Below are positions 56,073 through 64,000 of a stretch of DNA of 64,000 nucleotides, piece by piece (position 1 is the stretch's first letter; each line of letters starts with the position of its first letter). The position numbers and the translations under genes were made by a program. The notes beneath the pieces are model-generated. The model did not search any database. It saw only the letters and a list, made by a program, of their open reading frames with translations, and was not told where the DNA came from. The stretch is from positions 1 through 64,000 of the forward strand of contig NZ_BQXQ01000001.1 of NCBI RefSeq assembly GCF_030159055.1. Reading direction: 5' to 3'. The DNA comes from Acidovorax sp. SUPP3334. Its GTDB lineage: Bacteria; Pseudomonadota; Gammaproteobacteria; Burkholderiales; Burkholderiaceae_C.

Positions 56073-56632
56073 CCGACGATGTTTCAGAGCAAGCCATGAA
56101 TACTCCGCAAGCGATTCCATGCACCGGCGATGCCGGCGATTTCGATTTCCTGATGGGCTCCTGGCGCATCCGCAACACCCGTCTCTCAAAGCGCATGGCG
56201 GGGTGTACCGATTGGGAGACCTTCGACGCAAGAGGCACGGTGCAGCCGTTGCCCGGTGGCATCGGCAACTGCGACGACTTCATCCCCACCACATGGAGCG
56301 CCGGATATATCGGCATGGCGCTGCGCCTGTTCAATCCGCAAACCCGGCGCTGGAGCATCTACTGGCTGGACAACGTCACGGGCGGTCTGGACTCTGCAAC
56401 CGACCTGCTGCGGCCTCCCGTGGTCGGGGGCTTTTCAGGCACGGACCAGGGCGTGTTCATCGGCACGGACACGTTCGAAGGCCAACCTGTCCATGTGCGG
56501 TTTCAGTGGAGAAAGAAGAATTTGGCGACTGGCAGCCCTCGCTGGGAGCAAGCTTTCTCGAACGATGGCGGATTGACCTGGGAGACCAACTGGGTCATGG
56601 AGTTTTCGCGTGCTACGGGGGCAACGCGGTAA
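56069..56632 (+). CDS. hypothetical protein (DUF1579-like beta-barrel)
   Basis: 187 residues, overlapping the NIPSNAP stop by four bases. FDFLMGSWRIRNTRL (about 25-39) and the repeated short beta segments (WSIYWLDNVTGGL, GVFIGTDTFEGQPVHVRFQW, WEQAFSNDGGLTWETNWVMEF) are typical of small lipocalin-like barrels of the DUF1579 type. There is no signal peptide. The function is unknown. Coupling to NIPSNAP suggests a joint role that is now half lost. Confidence 0.7.
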   Translation: MTDDVSEQAMNTPQAIPCTGDAGDFDFLMGSWRIRNTRLSKRMAGCTDWETFDARGTVQPLPGGIGNCDDFIPTTWSAGYIGMALRLFNPQTRRWSIYWLDNVTGGLDSATDLLRPPVVGGFSGTDQGVFIGTDTFEGQPVHVRFQWRKKNLATGSPRWEQAFSNDGGLTWETNWVMEFSRATGATR

Positions 56633-56674
56633 AGCGGGTGGCTGTTCGAGTGCGCAATCTCTGCACACTGTTTA

Positions 56675-57387
56675 CTCAAAAGTCAGAAATATAGGCGACA
56701 GATGGGTGTCTGAAGAATGACCTGATGAGTGCAGGATCTTCAGCCACCGACTGCAACTGCGCATCCACACGCTCCTTGAGCTTGTCTCCCTTTCGCAATG
56801 GACTGCGCGCCACCCCTGTGCGCTTGGCGTGGCTCCATACCAGCTCATCTGGATTGAGGTCTGGCGCATAGCCGGGCAGGAAGTGCAACGTCAATGCGCC
56901 TGCCGTGCTTGCCACGTATTGCTTGACGAGGGCTTTCTTGTGAGCCGGCAAGCCATCGACGACCAAGTGCACGGGTTTCTCACGCTCGGCCATCATGTTC
57001 TTGAGCAGTTGCACGAACAACTCGCCTGTAAGCGCTCCCTGGTAGGTCTCAAACCAGAACGCCCCTTTGGAGTTGACGGCTGAGGCCGCCGAGATCGACT
57101 GGCGCTGGCCCGGGCGCTCCACGACCGGGGTCTGGCCCTTGGCTCCCCAGGTCTTGCCATGCACGGCATCAGCGCGAAAGCCCGACGTGGGTTTTTGCCG
57201 TTGACCCAGCGAAAAACCTGGCGCTCCTGCACGGGTGTGAGGCTGCGCGGGCGGCCTGTCGGCCAGCATGCGCATTTCTTCCAACACATTGTGGGCCAGG
57301 GTGCGTCCGTCTCGTTTCATGCCGTCAATGAAAGCACCGATGGCCGCACTGCGCAAGAGAGTGTCCTCTAAGTTACTGACTTATGAG
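56675..57387. mobile_element. IS630-family element, internally deleted (713 bp)
   Basis: The ends CTCAAAAGTCAG (from 56675) and CTCATAAGTCAG (inward from 57387) match at 11 of 12 positions and are flanked by TA on both sides (56673-56674, 57388-57389), the IS630 target duplication. A complete copy would be about 1.1 kb. The missing part is inside the transposase gene. Confidence 0.85.
56676..57356 (-). pseudogene. IS630-family transposase, internally deleted
   Basis: The N-terminal helices (GAFIDGMKRDGRTLAHNVLE) and the DDE core end (SGFRADAVHGKTWGAKGQTP, LVVDGLPAHKKALVKQYV, LPGYAPDLNPDELVWSHAKR) are present. The segment between residue 32 and the SGFRADAV motif is mostly deleted, and a scrap reading LTPVQERQVFRWVNGKNP lies in another frame. 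The helix-turn-helix is therefore gone, and the element cannot move itself. The stop lies in the terminal repeat. Confidence 0.85.
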
Positions 57388-57454
57388 TAAAGCAATGTCG
57401 TGATCTCCTCGCGGTTCGTCGATTGGCCTTGTCACCATTGCCCGAGCCGGGGGC

Positions 57455-59536
57455 TCACCCCCCATGAAACCGCACCACCAGCGGCACGATCAGCAGCGCC
57501 ACGATGTTGATGATCTTGATGAGCGGGTTCACCGCCGGGCCGGCCGTGTCCTTGTAGGGGTCGCCCACGGTGTCGCCGGTGACGGCGGCCTTGTGCGCCT
57601 CGCTGCCCTTGCCGCCGTGGTGGCCGTCTTCGATGTATTTCTTGGCGTTGTCCCAGGCGCCGCCGCCGGTGCACATGCTGATGGCCACGAACAGGCCGGT
57701 CACGATGGTGCCCATCAGCAGCCCGCCCAGCGCCCGCGGCCCCAGCAGCAGGCCCACGGCGATGGGCACCACCACCGGCAGCAGGCTGGGGATCACCATC
57801 TCCTTGATGGCGGCGGTGGTCAGCATGTCCACCGCCTTGCCGTACTCGGGCTTGGCCGTGCCTTCCATGATGCCGGGGATGGTGTTGAACTGGCGGCGCA
57901 CCTCGACCACCACCGCGCCTGCCGCGCGGCCCACGGCCTCCATCGCCATGGCCCCGAACAGGTAGGGGATGAGCCCGCCGATGAACAGGCCCACGATCAC
58001 CATCGGGTCGGACAGGTCGAAGCGGATGACCTGGCCATAGGCCGAGAGCTTGTGGGTGTAGTCGGCGAACAGCACCAGCGCGGCCAGGCCGGCCGAGCCG
58101 ATGGCGTAGCCCTTGGTGACGGCCTTGGTGGTGTTGCCCACGGCATCGAGCGGGTCGGTGATCTCGCGCACGCTGGCGGGCATTTCGGCCATCTCGGCGA
58201 TGCCGCCCGCGTTGTCGGTGATGGGACCGTAGGCATCCAGCGCCACGACGATGCCCGCCATGCTGAGCATGGCCGTGGCCGCCACCGCCACGCCGTACAG
58301 GCCCGCGAGCGCATACGACACCAGGATGGCCAGGCACACGCACAGCACCGGCCAGGCGGTCGAGCGCATCGACACGCCCAGCCCCGCGATGATGTTGGTG
58401 CCGTGCCCCGTGGTGGAGGCCTGCGCGATGTGGCGCACCGGCGAATACTGCGTGCCGGTATAGAACTCGGTGATCCACACCAGCGCGGCCGTGAGCACCA
58501 GGCCCGTCGCGCAGGCGCCGAAGAGCCGCATCTGGCTGCCGCTGGCGGCGATGGCGTTGTCCGGCACCAGCCAGGCGGTGACGAACCAGAACGCGATGAG
58601 CGAGATCACGCCCGCGATCGCCAGGCCCTTGTACAGCGCGGGCATGACGTTCTTCATGCCGGGCGAGGCTTTCACGAAAAAGCAGCCCACGATGGACGCG
58701 ATGATCGACACCGCCCCCAGCGCCAGCGGGTAGGTCACCGCGGCCACGGGCGCGGCGGTGACCATGAGCGCGCCCAGCACCATGGCGGCGATCAGCGTCA
58801 CGGCGTAGGTCTCGAACAGATCGGCGGCCATGCCGGCGCAGTCGCCCACGTTGTCGCCCACGTTGTCGGCGATCACGGCGGGGTTGCGCGGGTCGTCCTC
58901 GGGAATGCCGGCCTCCACCTTGCCCACCAGGTCGGCCCCCACGTCCGCGCCCTTGGTGAAGATGCCGCCGCCCAGCCGCGCGAAGATCGAGATCAGCGAC
59001 GAGCCGAAGGCAAAGCCGATCAGCGGGTTGAGCAGCGCCGCCAGATCGGCCGTGGACGTGAACTGCCCGCGCCCCACCAGCAGCCAGCAAAAGCCGGTCA
59101 CCCCCAAAAGCCCCAGGCCCACCACCAGCATGCCGGTGATGGCCCCGCCGCGAAACGCCACGTCCAGCGCCGGGCCCATGCCCTGCGTGGCTGCCTGGGC
59201 GGTGCGCACGTTGGCGCGCACCGACACGTTCATGCCGATGAAGCCGCAGGCGCCCGACAGCACGGCGCCGGCCACGAAGCCGCCGGCCGTCATGGCATCG
59301 AGGAACAGGCCGATGAGCACGGCCAGCACCACGCCGACGATGGCGATGGTGCGGTACTGGCGCGCCAGGTAGGCGGCCGCGCCGGCCTGGATGGCACCGG
59401 CGATCTCTTGCATGCGGGGGTTGCCCGGGTCTTTGGACAGGATCCAGTGGCGGGCCCAGAGGCCGTAGGCCACTGCGATCAATCCGCAGATCAGGGCCAG
59501 GATCAGGGGAGGGTTCAACGCTGCCGGGTTCGCCAT
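57455..59536 (-). CDS. hppA: membrane proton-translocating pyrophosphatase
   Basis: 693 residues with about 16 membrane spans. The catalytic motif [18 protein letters not shown] (about 183-200) and [12 protein letters not shown] bind Mg-pyrophosphate; [13 protein letters not shown] is the second site. [10 protein letters not shown] carries the lysine that marks the potassium-independent subfamily. It pumps protons with energy from pyrophosphate. The start at 59536 has GGAGAAAG just upstream. It is divergent from soluble pyrophosphatase ppa, so both PPi-hydrolysing systems are side by side. Confidence 0.94.
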   Translation of the reverse strand: MANPAALNPPLILALICGLIAVAYGLWARHWILSKDPGNPRMQEIAGAIQAGAAAYLARQYRTIAIVGVVLAVLIGLFLDAMTAGGFVAGAVLSGACGFIGMNVSVRANVRTAQAATQGMGPALDVAFRGGAITGMLVVGLGLLGVTGFCWLLVGRGQFTSTADLAALLNPLIGFAFGSSLISIFARLGGGIFTKGADVGADLVGKVEAGIPEDDPRNPAVIADNVGDNVGDCAGMAADLFETYAVTLIAAMVLGALMVTAAPVAAVTYPLALGAVSIIASIVGCFFVKASPGMKNVMPALYKGLAIAGVISLIAFWFVTAWLVPDNAIAASGSQMRLFGACATGLVLTAALVWITEFYTGTQYSPVRHIAQASTTGHGTNIIAGLGVSMRSTAWPVLCVCLAILVSYALAGLYGVAVAATAMLSMAGIVVALDAYGPITDNAGGIAEMAEMPASVREITDPLDAVGNTTKAVTKGYAIGSAGLAALVLFADYTHKLSAYGQVIRFDLSDPMVIVGLFIGGLIPYLFGAMAMEAVGRAAGAVVVEVRRQFNTIPGIMEGTAKPEYGKAVDMLTTAAIKEMVIPSLLPVVVPIAVGLLLGPRALGGLLMGTIVTGLFVAISMCTGGGAWDNAKKYIEDGHHGGKGSEAHKAAVTGDTVGDPYKDTAGPAVNPLIKIINIVALLIVPLVVRFHGG

Positions 59537-59717
59537 GCTCTTTCTCCTCGGGTGTCGATTGCACGGAAAGGAAACACAACGCATCGGTGGTGCTTCCGCT
59601 GCGTTGCTTCCTCGTGCCCCGGAGCCTGCGTGCCTTCATGCAGACAGGAGACGATTGGCCAACGGAGGCAATTTACTGCCAAGGGCCCGGGCGGGCAAGC
59701 ACCGCCGGACGTGCGCC

Positions 59718-59723
59718 TAAAAT
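59718..59723 (+). promoter_or_regulatory. probable -10 element of ppa
   Basis: TAAAAT followed by CGCGCC, 38 bases before the ppa ATG; it resembles the elements at ychF and yqgE. Confidence 0.4.
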
Positions 59724-59761
59724 CGCGCCACTCCCATCACCTCCTCAACCTTCAGAGATCC

Positions 59762-60289
59762 ATGTCCCTCAACAACGTCACACCCGGCAAGAACACCCCT
59801 GAAACCTTCAATGTGGTCATCGAGATCCCCATGGACTCGGACCCCATCAAGTACGAAGTGGACAAGGAATCGGGCGCCATCTTCGTGGACCGGTTCATGA
59901 CCACGGCCATGTACTACCCCTCCAACTACGGCTACGTGCCGCAAACGCTGAGCGGCGACGGTGACCCGGTGGACGTGCTCGTGATCACCCCTTACCCCCT
60001 GTTGCCCGGCGTGGTCGTGCCCTGCCGCGCGCTCGGCATCCTGAAGATGGAAGACGAAGCGGGCGTCGATGGCAAGGTGCTGGCCGTGCCCACCACCAAG
60101 GTCCTCAAGATGTACGAAAACTGGAAGACGGTGGACGACGTGAACCCGATGCGCCTGAAGGCCATCAGCCACTTCTTCGAGCACTACAAGGACCTGGAAG
60201 AAGGCAAGTGGGTCAAGGTGCTGGGCTGGGAAGGCATCGATGCCGCCCACCAGGAAATCATCGAAGGCCTGGCCAACTACAAGAAGTAG
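59762..60289 (+). CDS. ppa: inorganic pyrophosphatase (family I)
   Basis: 175 residues, the usual family I length. The metal-binding signature DGDPVDVLV (about 66-74) with three aspartates, the KYEVDKESG segment and [11 protein letters not shown] are intact. It hydrolyses PPi to phosphate in the cytoplasm and pulls biosynthesis forward. A good terminator follows. It is divergent from hppA. Confidence 0.95.
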   Translation: MSLNNVTPGKNTPETFNVVIEIPMDSDPIKYEVDKESGAIFVDRFMTTAMYYPSNYGYVPQTLSGDGDPVDVLVITPYPLLPGVVVPCRALGILKMEDEAGVDGKVLAVPTTKVLKMYENWKTVDDVNPMRLKAISHFFEHYKDLEEGKWVKVLGWEGIDAAHQEIIEGLANYKK

Positions 60290-60332
60290 ATCCAAATCCG
60301 CAAGCGGTGAACCGAGAGGCGCCGCCTCTCCC

Positions 60333-60367
60333 AAAGCCTGCCGGCCTTCGTGCCCGCAGGCTTTTTT
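60333..60367 (+). terminator. intrinsic terminator of ppa
   Basis: AAAGCCTGC (60333-60341) pairs with GCAGGCTTT (60356-60364), followed by T residues. A second perfect hairpin, gagaggc/gcctctc (60314-60330), lies just upstream. Confidence 0.88.
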
Positions 60368-60414
60368 CATGGAGCGGTATCCATGGATGGGCATGATCCG
60401 AATGGTTTTGAATA

Positions 60415-60430
60415 CTGTATATTTAAACAG
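60415..60430. promoter_or_regulatory. LexA (SOS) box of imuA-imuB-dnaE2
   Basis: CTGTATATTTAAACAG: CTGT-N8-ACAG, a perfect match to the proteobacterial LexA operator. It is 30 bases before the imuA ATG. Confidence 0.92.
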
Positions 60431-60459
60431 TCATTCGATTCCAGCCTCCGAGCCCACCC

Positions 60460-61341
60460 ATGCCGCACCTCGCCCTTTCAACGCCTTCGTCCGGTGCCGC
60501 CGCCCGGCGGGAGGGGGCTGCCCGGCTGGAACTGCCCGGGGTGTGGCAGGGCGATGCGCTGACGGCCCAGAGCGGCCGCGTGCAGTCCTCGGGCCACGCG
60601 CTGCTGGATGCCGCGCTGCCCGGCGGCGGGTGGCCGCTGGGATCGATGACCGAAGTGATGCAGCCCGCGCAGGGCGGTGCCGAATGGCCGCTGGTGCTGC
60701 CGGCGCTGGCCCAGGCCGCGGCGCAGCGGGGCGGGCGGGTGGTGCTGGTGGCGCCACCGGGCGAGCCCTTCGCGCCCGCGCTGCAGGCCGCGGGCCTGCC
60801 GGCGGACCGGCTGTGCCGCGTGCGCCCCTTGCCCTCGCCACACGACAAGTCGGCCGCATGGGCCAGCGAACAGGCCCTGCGCTGCCGCGATGTGCTGGCC
60901 GTGCTGGCCTGGCTGCCCCTGGCGCCGCCCGAGGCGCTGCGCCGGCTGCAACTGGCCGCGGCCCAGCAGGCCGCGCTGCTGTGGGTGTTTCGCCCCCAGA
61001 ACCATCGCCAGCAAGCCTCGCCCGCGCCGCTGCGGCTGTGGGTGGTGCAGGGCAGGGCGCCCGGCACGCTGCAAGTGCATGTGACCAAGCGGCGCGGCCC
61101 GCCGTTGATGCACCCGGTGCCGGTCTGCGCGCATGGGCCTGCGCTGTTCGCCGTGCTCGCGGCCGTGCGGGCGTTGAAGGCGCGCCGCTTTCCGTCGGAT
61201 GCCTTGCCGCCAGCGGTATCGGCGCCCCCAGCGCAGCGTGCACTGGAGCCGGTGCAGCCGGTGCAGAGCCTGCCGCAGGCTGTCGTGGCCTTTCAGGAGC
61301 CGGTCCATGCATTGGATCGCCGTGCCATCGTCGCTGGATGA
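60460..61341 (+). CDS. imuA: translesion synthesis-associated protein ImuA
   Basis: 293 residues of the RecA/SulA-like ImuA family: ALLDAALPGGGWPLGSMTEV (about 47-66) is the modified P-loop region, and VVLVAPPGEPFAPALQAAGL and LRRLQLAAAQQAALLWVFRP follow. ImuA works with ImuB and DnaE2 in DNA-damage-induced mutagenesis. A LexA box precedes it. The stop lies 35 bases inside imuB, so translation is coupled. Confidence 0.88.
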   Translation: MPHLALSTPSSGAAARREGAARLELPGVWQGDALTAQSGRVQSSGHALLDAALPGGGWPLGSMTEVMQPAQGGAEWPLVLPALAQAAAQRGGRVVLVAPPGEPFAPALQAAGLPADRLCRVRPLPSPHDKSAAWASEQALRCRDVLAVLAWLPLAPPEALRRLQLAAAQQAALLWVFRPQNHRQQASPAPLRLWVVQGRAPGTLQVHVTKRRGPPLMHPVPVCAHGPALFAVLAAVRALKARRFPSDALPPAVSAPPAQRALEPVQPVQSLPQAVVAFQEPVHALDRRAIVAG

Positions 61342-62683
61342 GCTGCCGCCCGGCGCCCCGGCCGCTTCGGCGGGCTGGTGGGCGCTGCGCTTCACGCCGC
61401 GGGCGGCATTGGTCGACGAGGCATTGCTGCTGGAGGTCTCCAGCACCGAGCGGCTGTGGGGTGGCCGCGCCCGGCTGCTGGCGCTGCTGGAGCAGCATCG
61501 GCCGGTGTTCGGCGAAGACGCCGGGCCGGACGATCTGCCGACACCCGCCGGCCCGCAGCCACTGGCCCAGGGCGCCACGGCCTTCGAAGCGCTGGCCTTG
61601 CTCCGGCTGGCCCAGTCTCAGGCCCGGGCTCGCCCCCCGCGGCGGGTGCCGCACGACCTGCCCCTGCGCCCGCATGCCGCCAGCCTGGAGCGCATGGGCT
61701 GCCGCACGCTGGGCGCGCTGCGGGGTTTGCCGCGCGCTGGCGTGGCGCGCCGGTTCGGGGCCGGCGTGCTGCAGGCGCTGGATCAGGCCTGGGGCGATGT
61801 GCCGCATCCCTTGCCCTGGATCGAACTGCCCGAAAGTTTCTCGCTGTCGGCCGAGTTGCCTGCGCCGGCCACGTCGGCCAATACCTTGCTGTGGTCCGCC
61901 AACCGGCTGCTGGGGGTTCTGCACGGCTGGCTGCAGGCGCGCCAGCAGGGCGTGCTGTCGCTGGAACTGGCCTGGCGGCACGACCTGCGCCGCATCGACG
62001 GCGTGGACCTGCCACCTCAACAGACCCTGGCCGTGCGCACGGCCGAGCCCACGCAGGACCTGGTCCATCTTCGCCGCCTGCTGGCCGAACACCTGGGCCG
62101 CCAGCGCCTGGCCGCACCGGTGAACCACATCACCCTGAGCAGCACCGAAACCGTGCCCTATGCCCAGGCCAGCGCCAGCCTGCTGCCGCCCAGCCCCGAC
62201 GATGCGCGCCAGGACCAGGGCGAGCCCTGGCACCAGTGGGTGGAACGGGTCTCGGCCCGGCTGGGGGCGCAGCAGGTGCAGGTGGCCGTGCTGCAGGCCG
62301 ACCACCGGCCGGAATGCATGCTGCGCTGGGAGCCGGCTGCGGGCGGCGGCCCCGGCCACGCGCGGCCCGGGGCTGTGAACGGGGATGTGAAAGGGGCTGG
62401 TGCTGTGGCGGCGGACGCCGCGCTGTGGCCAGGCTGGCTGGTGCGCCCGCCCCAGCGCCTGGCCCTGCAGGGCAGCCGCCCGGCGTGGCACGGCCCGTTG
62501 ACGCTGCTGGCCGGCCCCCACCGCTTCGACGGCGGCTGGTGGGACGCATCGCAGCATCTGGAGCGGCGCGACTACTTCGTGGCCCACAACGACACCGTGG
62601 GCACGGTCTGGATCTTTCGGCAATGGGCCGGCCCGCGCGAGGCGGGCCGGCACGACTGGTTCCTGCACGGGGTCTTCGGATGA
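61307..62683 (+). CDS. imuB: Y-family polymerase-like protein ImuB
   Basis: 458 residues. It belongs to the DinB-like superfamily but lacks the acidic catalytic residues; it acts as adaptor between DnaE2, ImuA and the sliding clamp. Recognisable segments are [20 protein letters not shown] (about 36-55), the helix-hairpin [20 protein letters not shown] (about 128-147) and the little-finger region. The ATG at 61307 follows AGGAG. Its stop overlaps dnaE2 (ATGA). The upstream frame to 61199 is not part of the protein. Confidence 0.87.
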   Translation: MHWIAVPSSLDELPPGAPAASAGWWALRFTPRAALVDEALLLEVSSTERLWGGRARLLALLEQHRPVFGEDAGPDDLPTPAGPQPLAQGATAFEALALLRLAQSQARARPPRRVPHDLPLRPHAASLERMGCRTLGALRGLPRAGVARRFGAGVLQALDQAWGDVPHPLPWIELPESFSLSAELPAPATSANTLLWSANRLLGVLHGWLQARQQGVLSLELAWRHDLRRIDGVDLPPQQTLAVRTAEPTQDLVHLRRLLAEHLGRQRLAAPVNHITLSSTETVPYAQASASLLPPSPDDARQDQGEPWHQWVERVSARLGAQQVQVAVLQADHRPECMLRWEPAAGGGPGHARPGAVNGDVKGAGAVAADAALWPGWLVRPPQRLALQGSRPAWHGPLTLLAGPHRFDGGWWDASQHLERRDYFVAHNDTVGTVWIFRQWAGPREAGRHDWFLHGVFG

Positions 62684-64000
62684 GCAGCGCCCACCCCGCC
62701 CACGCCTTGCCGGACTATGCCGAGCTGCATTGCCTGACCAACTTCAGCTTTCAGCGCGGCGCGTCGCACCCCGCCGAACTGGTGCAGCGCGCGGCTGAAC
62801 TGGGCTACACGGCGCTGGCGATCACCGACGAATGCTCGGTGGCCGGCGTGGTGCGGGCGCACACCGAGGCCAAGAAATGCGGCCTGTCCCTCATCGTGGG
62901 CAGCGAGTTCGCCTGGGGCGACCTGCGCCTCGTGGCGCTGGCGCGCGATGCCGAAGGCTGGGGCAACCTGTGCGAGTTCATCACCGCGGCGCGGCAGGCT
63001 GCGCCCAAGGGCGAATACCGCCTGCACGCCGGCACCGACTTCGCGCTGCTGCGTGGCTGCGAGGTGCTGCTGGCGCCGCGCCGCGATCAGCTCGTTGCTA
63101 CTGATTTGATAGCTGTCAAGGCATGTTTTTCTAGGGCGCAAAGGCTATTCAGTGCTTTGGGCATTGCCCCCTGGCTGGCGGTGGAGCAGTCCCTGGCCCC
63201 CGATGACGGCCTGTGGCTGACCACGCTGGAGCAGGTGGGCGATGCGCTGGGCCTGCCGCTCGTCGCCGCGGGCGATGTGCACATGCACGTGCGTGGCCGC
63301 AAGCGCCTGCAGGACGTGGTCACGGCCGTGCGGCTGGGGCGGCCCGTGGCGGACTGCGGCTTTGCGCTGCAGCCCAACGCCGAGCGCCACCTGCGCGCCC
63401 GCATGCGCCTGGCCGCCATCTACCCGCCCGTGCTGCTGGCGGCCACGCTCACCGTCGCGTCGCGCTGCAAGTTCAGCCTGGACGAGATCCGCTACCGCTA
63501 TCCGAAAGAAACCGTGCCGGACGGCATGACCCCGGGCGAAGCCCTGGCCTGGTACACCGAGCAGGGCGCCCAAGGCCGCTACCCGACGGGCGTGCCTGAG
63601 GCCGTGTGCAGGCAGATCGCCACAGAACTCGAACCCATCGCGCATTGCCGGTACGAGATGTACTTTCTCACCGTGCACGACATCGTTCGCTACGCCCGCA
63701 GCCAGGGCATCCTGTGCCAGGGCCATGGCTCCGCCGCCAATTCGGCGGTGTGCTTCTGCCTGGGCATCACGGCGGTCGATCCCGGCAAGACGAAGCTGCT
63801 GTTCGAGCGCTTCATCAGCAAGGAGCGCGACGAGCCGCCCGACATCGACGTGGACTTCGAGTACGACCGGCGCGAAGACGTCATCCAGTACATCTACACC
63901 AAGTACGGCCGCGAGCGGGCGGCGATCACGGCGGTGGTCATCAGCTATCGCACGCGCAGCGCGCTGCGCGACGTGGGCAAGGCGCTGGGCGTGGCGCCCG
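62680..64000 (+). CDS. dnaE2: error-prone DNA polymerase DnaE2, partial
   Basis: The first 440 residues are in the window; the gene continues past the right edge (usual length over 1000). The PHP domain begins [19 protein letters not shown] (about 13-31) with [14 protein letters not shown] and [11 protein letters not shown]. The polymerase core starts with [20 protein letters not shown] and [17 protein letters not shown], and the aspartates in [15 protein letters not shown] (catalytic) are present. Residues about 139-155 (encoded by 63095-63144) are the dispersed repeat, copy F, inserted in frame in the PHP domain. It is SOS-induced with imuA-imuB and carries out mutagenic bypass. Confidence 0.92.
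   Translation, partial: MSSAHPAHALPDYAELHCLTNFSFQRGASHPAELVQRAAELGYTALAITDECSVAGVVRAHTEAKKCGLSLIVGSEFAWGDLRLVALARDAEGWGNLCEFITAARQAAPKGEYRLHAGTDFALLRGCEVLLAPRRDQLVATDLIAVKACFSRAQRLFSALGIAPWLAVEQSLAPDDGLWLTTLEQVGDALGLPLVAAGDVHMHVRGRKRLQDVVTAVRLGRPVADCGFALQPNAERHLRARMRLAAIYPPVLLAATLTVASRCKFSLDEIRYRYPKETVPDGMTPGEALAWYTEQGAQGRYPTGVPEAVCRQIATELEPIAHCRYEMYFLTVHDIVRYARSQGILCQGHGSAANSAVCFCLGITAVDPGKTKLLFERFISKERDEPPDIDVDFEYDRREDVIQYIYTKYGRERAAITAVVISYRTRSALRDVGKALGVAP
63095..63144 (+). repeat. dispersed 50-bp repeat, copy F, inside dnaE2
   Basis: TTGCTAC, loop, GATAGC, then TTTTTCTAG and GCGCAAAGGC: a diverged copy in the same orientation. It is read through as part of the dnaE2 frame with no stop (about [17 protein letters not shown]). 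Confidence 0.7.

Noticed and set aside
57464..60289. 941-codon plus-strand frame across hppA
   Set aside because: Only its last 175 codons are real (ppa). The rest is a His/Arg/Gly-rich shadow of hppA.

Overview
This window is high-GC chromosomal DNA of a plant-associated member of the Comamonadaceae, most likely Acidovorax/Paracidovorax. The reasons are: two genes with perfect plant-inducible-promoter (PIP) boxes, one coding an HrpW-type harpin/pectate lyase and the other a type III effector-like protein; the ubiquinone, purine, pyrimidine and type IV pilus gene orders of Burkholderiales; and a dispersed 50-51 bp repeat, seen six times here, that I associate with this family. The genus is inferred from these features, not proven.

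Layout. 1-6 kb: an HxlR regulator divergent from an NmrA/QorB-like reductase, then a decaying locus (frameshifted LysR, internally deleted flavin monooxygenase, an intact DppB-type permease, and scars of dppC, dppD and an acyl-CoA hydrolase). 6-9.4 kb: a CMD-domain protein and a HrpX-type effector gene that abuts the 3' stump of another lysR. 9.4-16.3 kb: housekeeping genes (enoyl-CoA hydratase, M61 peptidase, dsbC, a UbiH-like hydroxylase, a MOSC protein, ychF). 16.3-22.3 kb: a low-GC accessory island with two unknown small genes, a complete IS5-family element with CTAG target duplication, and a 936-residue protein joining a calcineurin-like phosphoesterase to a STAND NTPase and a helical repeat tail. 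That protein is the best candidate for an undescribed (antiphage-type) system. 22.3-29.2 kb: secreted Kelch protein, BrkB/YihY, YqaA-like protein, a molybdopterin-domain protein, dusB-fis and purH. 29.2-30.7 kb: the hrpW-like effector, placed between purH and hemL. 30.7-43.4 kb: hemL-thiD, rubredoxin and the type IV pilus chemosensory operon pilG-pilH-pilI-pilJ-chpA, closed by a strong terminator. 43.5-49.6 kb: photolyase divergent from yqgE-ruvX-pyrR-pyrB-pyrC' and an acyltransferase. 49.7-51.1 kb: lrp and lysO, both beheaded around a 356 bp IS remnant. 51.2-54.1 kb: divergent fbpC/fbpB ferric-iron ABC genes with a Fur-box-like palindrome between them. 54.2-57.4 kb: a WYL regulator, a NIPSNAP gene with an internal stop, an unknown protein and a deleted IS630 element. 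57.5-60.3 kb: membrane and soluble pyrophosphatases, divergent. 60.4-64 kb: the SOS mutagenesis cassette imuA-imuB-dnaE2 behind a perfect LexA box, with dnaE2 running off the window.

How they work together. Plant interaction is represented by the two PIP-box effector genes and by twitching-motility control through the Pil-Chp system. Iron uptake, pyrimidine synthesis, pyrophosphate turnover and SOS mutagenesis form separate units. The number of broken genes (lysR twice, flavin monooxygenase, dppC/dppD, hydrolase, lrp, lysO, NIPSNAP, two transposases) points to ongoing genome erosion, as expected for a host-adapted pathogen. Some of the single-base frameshifts could instead be sequencing errors.
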